Of a stretch of 64,000 bases of DNA, positions 60,921-64,000 are shown one piece after another; within the stretch, counting starts at the first letter, position 1, and the number at the start of each line of letters is the position of its first letter. Position numbers and translations under genes: made by a program. The notes beneath the pieces are model-generated. The model was not told the origin of the DNA. It saw nothing but the letters and a program-made list of their open reading frames with translations, and ran no database searches. This stretch comes from Telmatobacter sp. DSM 110680 (lineage in GTDB: Bacteria > Acidobacteriota > Terriglobia > Terriglobales > Acidobacteriaceae). Location of the stretch: contig NZ_CP121196.1 in NCBI RefSeq assembly GCF_039994875.1, positions 2,976,001 through 3,040,000 of the forward strand, written 5' to 3'.

Positions 60921-62006
60921 ATGCGATCGAGAATTCCCCAATTGTTCTGCGCTGGTGCAGTGCTGGCGTTTTTGTTTTTGACCGGGATTGGAGCGTGTGC
61001 GCAGACAACGCCGAACCGGGTACTGCTGGCACTTTCAAAGCGCAACCACACGCTTGCCATTGTGGATCCGACGACGCTGCAGGTGATTGCTCGCGCCCCG
61101 GTTGGTGCTGATCCGCACGAAGTGATTGCGTCTGAAGATGGGAAGACTGCGTATGTCTCAATTTACGGAGGCGGGCGCTACCACGCGTTGTCGGTGATCG
61201 ACTTGGTGGCGCAGAAGGCGTTGCCGGACATCGATACTGGAGCGCTGAATGGGCCACATGGGCTGACCTTCGTCGGCGGAAAGCTATGGCTGACGGCGGA
61301 GGGCGCGAAGGTGGTCGCGCGTTTTGACCCGGCGTCGGCGAAGTTCGACTGGGTAATGGGTACGGGGCAGAACCGGACGCACATGCTCTACGTGACGCCG
61401 GATCAGAAGCAGATTTACACGACGAACGTGAGTTCGGGAACGGTGAGCATTCTGGAGCAGGTAACGCTGCCGCCAATGGGCCCGCCTCCGGGAATGAAGC
61501 CTTCTGCTGGAATGCAACCTCCACCCGGGCCTCCAGGCGGGAATCAACCGCGCATGGATTGGAATGAGACGGTGATTCCGGTGGGGAAGGGCGATGAGGG
61601 GTTTGATGTTTCGCCGGATGGGCAGGAGCTGTGGACTGCTAACGCGCAAGATGGCACGCTGTCTGTGGTCGACTTGTCGACGCGGACGGTGAAGGCCACG
61701 CTGGACTCAAAGACATTTGGGGCGAATCGGCTGAAGTTTACGCCGGACGGAAAGCTGGTGCTGATCTCCATGCTGGGCGGCGGCGACCTGGTGGTCTACG
61801 ATGCGGCGGCTCGGAAGGAATACAAGCGGGTGAAGATCGGGCATGGAGCCGCGGGGATCCTTGTGGATGCGGCGGGGAATCGCGCTTTTGTCTCGTGTGG
61901 TCCGGACAACTATGTTGCGGTAGTGGATTTGAAGACCCTGGAAGTGACCGGGCATATCGACGTTGGTGGGGAGCCGGATGGATTGGCTTGGGCGGTGCGG
62001 CCGTAG
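60921..62006 (+). CDS. YncE-like 7-bladed beta-propeller, exported
   Basis: A 361-residue protein. ATG at 60921 is preferred with GGAG 6 bases upstream; ATG at 60909 is an alternative. The N-terminus has a hydrophobic signal ending GIGACAQ, which may be a lipobox. YVTN-type blades follow (HTLAIVDPTTLQVIARAPVG, TAYVSIYGGG, VYVTPDQKQIYTTNVSSG, WTANAQDGTLSVVDLSTRTV). A Pro/Gly/Met-rich insertion (about 192-213) breaks the repeat. Propellers of this class bind metals, nucleic acids or proteins without known catalysis. A clear terminator follows. Confidence 0.88.
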   Translation: MRSRIPQLFCAGAVLAFLFLTGIGACAQTTPNRVLLALSKRNHTLAIVDPTTLQVIARAPVGADPHEVIASEDGKTAYVSIYGGGRYHALSVIDLVAQKALPDIDTGALNGPHGLTFVGGKLWLTAEGAKVVARFDPASAKFDWVMGTGQNRTHMLYVTPDQKQIYTTNVSSGTVSILEQVTLPPMGPPPGMKPSAGMQPPPGPPGGNQPRMDWNETVIPVGKGDEGFDVSPDGQELWTANAQDGTLSVVDLSTRTVKATLDSKTFGANRLKFTPDGKLVLISMLGGGDLVVYDAAARKEYKRVKIGHGAAGILVDAAGNRAFVSCGPDNYVAVVDLKTLEVTGHIDVGGEPDGLAWAVRP

Positions 62007-62047
62007 TTTTACGCGATCGCGTACGAGACGATCTGAATGAAAGTAGA

Positions 62048-62073
62048 AAGCCCGGCCAAAGCCGGGCTTTTCG
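62048..62073 (+). terminator. Intrinsic terminator after the beta-propeller gene
   Basis: AAAGCCCGGC (62048-62057), loop CAAA, GCCGGGCTTT (62062-62071), then TC: a perfect 10-bp stem with a T-run inside the right end. It lies 42 bp after the stop at 62006 and close to the stop of the convergent GvpL/F-like gene, where it may act in both directions. Confidence 0.88.
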
Positions 62074-62094
62074 TTGGAGCTAACGAAGTGAGGT

Positions 62095-62904
62095 TTAGAC
62101 CATTGCCGCAACAGGTTGAGCCGCTGACGGAGCATCGGTAGCGATGGGCTCCACAGAAGTAGGCTGCGCAGGAACGTGCGCGCCGCGGGTGAGGCGATGG
62201 ACAAAGTGATACGGAGGCCAGGGGCCGGATAGCTGCATCTGGCAGTCGCGCATCATGGCAGTGGTGGTGGTGAATTTGTTCTGGTAGCGCTCCACGTACT
62301 TGCGATCGATCAGGTGGGCAATGTCGAGGACCATCTTGCCGGTCTCGGTGAGGCGGCAGCTGACTTCCTCATCCAGGGGTGCGAAAAGGCGATGCATCTG
62401 GAAGCTGACGGCGCGTGCCCTCGTCTGGCGTTCACGCTGGCGGGTTGCCGTTTCACGAAGGTTGGTGAGGTATCCGCGGCCTACTTTGTCTGGTGAAAGC
62501 TGGCCAAGCTCGCGGGAGCAGGCGCAATCGTCGACCAGAATCTTGAGGTGCATCTCGGTTTTGCCGCGCAGTTTGTCGATGTTACCTAGAAACTGTCGCT
62601 GATTGGACCGGATGGATTTGCGGAGACTTTCGTCGTCGTTGAATACGGTACCGAATCGGAAAGGAAGTACGGTGGAATGTTTGAAGCAATCAGCGATGAC
62701 GCGAGCATGATCCACGCCTGATTTTTGATTTAAAGATTCGGTGGGATTGTGTTCGCTGACGATAACGGCTAGGTCACTGGCTGGGTAAAGGAAGACCTGA
62801 TTTCCGCTTACTCCATGTACAGATTCAAGCGGAACTGGTTTTCGGTGGCGGGCTAATTCTGGGAAGGCTTGTTTTTCACCAATGCAATAGGCATACCATG
62901 CCAT
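62095..62904 (-). CDS. GvpL/GvpF-family protein (orphan)
   Basis: A 269-residue cytoplasmic protein. Family signature is good: VHGVSGNQVFLYPASDLAVIVSE, then HARVIADCFKHSTVLPFRFGTVFNDDESL, then GKTEMHLKILVD, and LSGPWPPYHFV near residue 225. GvpL/GvpF proteins assist gas-vesicle assembly at the growing shell. No gvpA/gvpJ/gvpN or other gas-vesicle gene is in the window, so an alternative role is likely. A Cys pair (DDCACSREL) and an Ala/Pro-rich tail (about 240-269) are unusual. GGAG lies 9 bases before the ATG. It is convergent with the propeller gene. Confidence 0.82.
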   Translation of the reverse strand: MAWYAYCIGEKQAFPELARHRKPVPLESVHGVSGNQVFLYPASDLAVIVSEHNPTESLNQKSGVDHARVIADCFKHSTVLPFRFGTVFNDDESLRKSIRSNQRQFLGNIDKLRGKTEMHLKILVDDCACSRELGQLSPDKVGRGYLTNLRETATRQRERQTRARAVSFQMHRLFAPLDEEVSCRLTETGKMVLDIAHLIDRKYVERYQNKFTTTTAMMRDCQMQLSGPWPPYHFVHRLTRGAHVPAQPTSVEPIATDAPSAAQPVAAMV

Positions 62905-63235
62905 ATGAAGGCACTCCGTGTGCGGACGCCGGTAAGCGCGCCGCTCGTTAGTGAAGCTCTGTGAACTCAGTTAGAACAGCGTTTCGACACAGGGCGAAGG
63001 ATCCCCAATTGGACTACCGGGAATACTAGTCCTCGCATTAGACCGCTGGCAATGATCTGCATCACGAAGCGCATAAAAGGTACGTAGAGATTGCAAAATC
63101 GCTTTTATTGCGTGAAAACACCGCTTAACGATATCGAGTTTTCCTCAAAAGAAGGGCAAAGTGGCAGGAAACGCGAGTTCTTGGCGCGGTTGTTTGAGGC
63201 TGCAGAGGCCAGATGCGGCAGAAATGAGACGCTGC
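62905..63235. other. Intergenic region upstream of the GvpL/F-like gene
   Basis: 331 bp with an AT-rich patch around 63070-63140, a possible promoter zone for the minus-strand GvpL/F gene. No gene, tRNA or clear repeat was seen. No terminator was recognised for the upstream coiled-coil gene. Confidence 0.55.
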
Positions 63236-63883
63236 TTAGAAGCGGATGATGTAGGCAATCCGGACGCAAAGCAGGACCGTGAAGAGGATGGAGAGCAGAA
63301 GAAGGATGGTGACAAGGCGCATAAATGACGAGGTGCGTTTGGCGAGTTTGGCGACATGTTCGATCAATTCGGCTTGATCGGCGGCGCTTTTCTGGACGGC
63401 TTCCTGTACGGTGGCGAATTCGTCCTGTAGGCGCTGGATGGCGCGCTTCTGCTCGGTGGTGTGGAAAGTGAGGGCGCGTTGATCTGCCTGAATCCGAGCG
63501 ATGGATTCTTCGAGCGGCTTTAGATCCAGCTCTTGCATAGGGCGATTGGCGAGGAGATTGGTGGCGGCGGAGACAAAATTGCCTTCGAGGAGTGGGAGCA
63601 TTTTGCCGACGTAGGGGAGGACGGTCTTTGCCATCCCGATGGCGCGTTCAAAGGGGGTTGGCTTTGGCGGGGTGGGGCGGGAGAGCGCGGTATTAACCGG
63701 GTTTGGAACTGGGACTGGGCGCGTCGCGGTTTCGGGGCGCTTTATTGCGGCTGGGTCGTCGTAGTTGGCGTACCTGATCCTGGGGCCGGGGGGGTGCGGC
63801 GGCGTCTGAATTTCCACGTCGGGGCCGACCTGCTTCGGGCGCGTTACGGGGTCGGTCGGATCTGGGCCAAGGGGATCGATCAT
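63236..63883 (-). CDS. Coiled-coil protein with C-terminal membrane anchor
   Basis: A 215-residue protein starting at ATG 63883; a GTG two codons earlier is possible. The N-terminal 80 residues are Pro-rich and disordered (PPHPPGPRIRYANYDD, RPTPPKPTPFERA). A helical segment follows, then a coiled coil (about 125-185, LEESIARIQADQRALTFHTTEQKRAIQRL-like heptads). A single membrane helix lies at about 190-212 (LVTILLLLSILFTVLLCV). It is a tail-anchored type, so most of it is cytoplasmic. Family not recognised. It is the last gene in the window; the final 117 bp hold nothing I can name. Confidence 0.72.
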   Translation of the reverse strand: MIDPLGPDPTDPVTRPKQVGPDVEIQTPPHPPGPRIRYANYDDPAAIKRPETATRPVPVPNPVNTALSRPTPPKPTPFERAIGMAKTVLPYVGKMLPLLEGNFVSAATNLLANRPMQELDLKPLEESIARIQADQRALTFHTTEQKRAIQRLQDEFATVQEAVQKSAADQAELIEHVAKLAKRTSSFMRLVTILLLLSILFTVLLCVRIAYIIRF

Positions 63884-64000
63884 AAGCACCGTCGTCTCTA
63901 ACTATAGGGGAACCACCGTCAAAGCCCAATTCGGAAAAAACGGAAGAAACTCTCGTATTCTTGAGACCAGGAGCTCACTTTGAATCCTGTAATGGCACGT

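Noticed and set aside
62095..62904. Gas-vesicle gene cluster
   Set aside because: Only the GvpL/F-like gene is present; no GvpA, GvpN or GvpK candidates nearby.

Overview
The window reads as a chromosomal segment of an acidobacterium, most likely class Terriglobia (Acidobacteriia). The marker families fit that group: a C-terminal part of an acidobacterial VWFA-related protein, a very large Oar-like TonB-dependent receptor with a carboxypeptidase-regulatory N-terminus, CRTAC1 (FG-GAP plus ASPIC/UnbV) proteins, a PadR regulator next to a roughly 950-residue orphan MacB/FtsX-type permease, a Ser/Thr kinase with a WD40-like tail divergent from an ECF sigma factor, and many secreted TPR proteins. 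Coding density is high. I saw no rRNA or tRNA gene, CRISPR array, transposase or prophage gene. All calls were made by reading the sequence without database searches.

Region 1 (1-26.5 kb) is dominated by exported proteins. It holds the VWFA-related protein (cut by the window edge), five TPR proteins, two CRTAC1 proteins, one giant TonB-dependent receptor, two paralogous PD40 propeller proteins that each carry a single CxxCH haem motif, and a DUF3857/transglutaminase-fold protein that lacks the catalytic Cys and His. The TPR genes fall into two paralogous sets. The PD40-haem protein occurs once fused to TPRs and once as two genes overlapping by ATGA. This block is the best candidate for an undescribed envelope system. 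A neutral zinc metallopeptidase and an AAA ATPase/VWA pair are embedded in it.

Region 2 (26.5-34 kb) holds a type I glutamine synthetase preceded on the same strand by a Ser/Thr kinase and a PP2C phosphatase, then an APC-family permease and a beta-barrel porin.

Region 3 (34-49 kb) holds a KdpD/KdpE-like two-component system with a Tat-exported GH36-like hydrolase. It continues with housekeeping genes: apt, acylphosphatase, trpG and trpE (separated and convergent), a membrane-anchored serine hydrolase, a REC-EAL c-di-GMP phosphodiesterase and glutamate dehydrogenase.

Region 4 (48.5-64 kb) holds a SpoIIE-type phosphatase, a Nudix hydrolase, pgsA, PadR plus ADOP permease, an AraC-DinB fusion, the kinase/ECF pair, an amidohydrolase/beta-propeller gene pair, an orphan GvpL/GvpF-like gene and a coiled-coil membrane protein.

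Non-coding signals of note are a seven-unit heptanucleotide tandem repeat at 38873-38921, a perfect 15-bp hairpin inside a TPR gene, an ECF-type promoter before the DUF3857 gene, a repeat-rich PadR promoter, and several clear intrinsic terminators.
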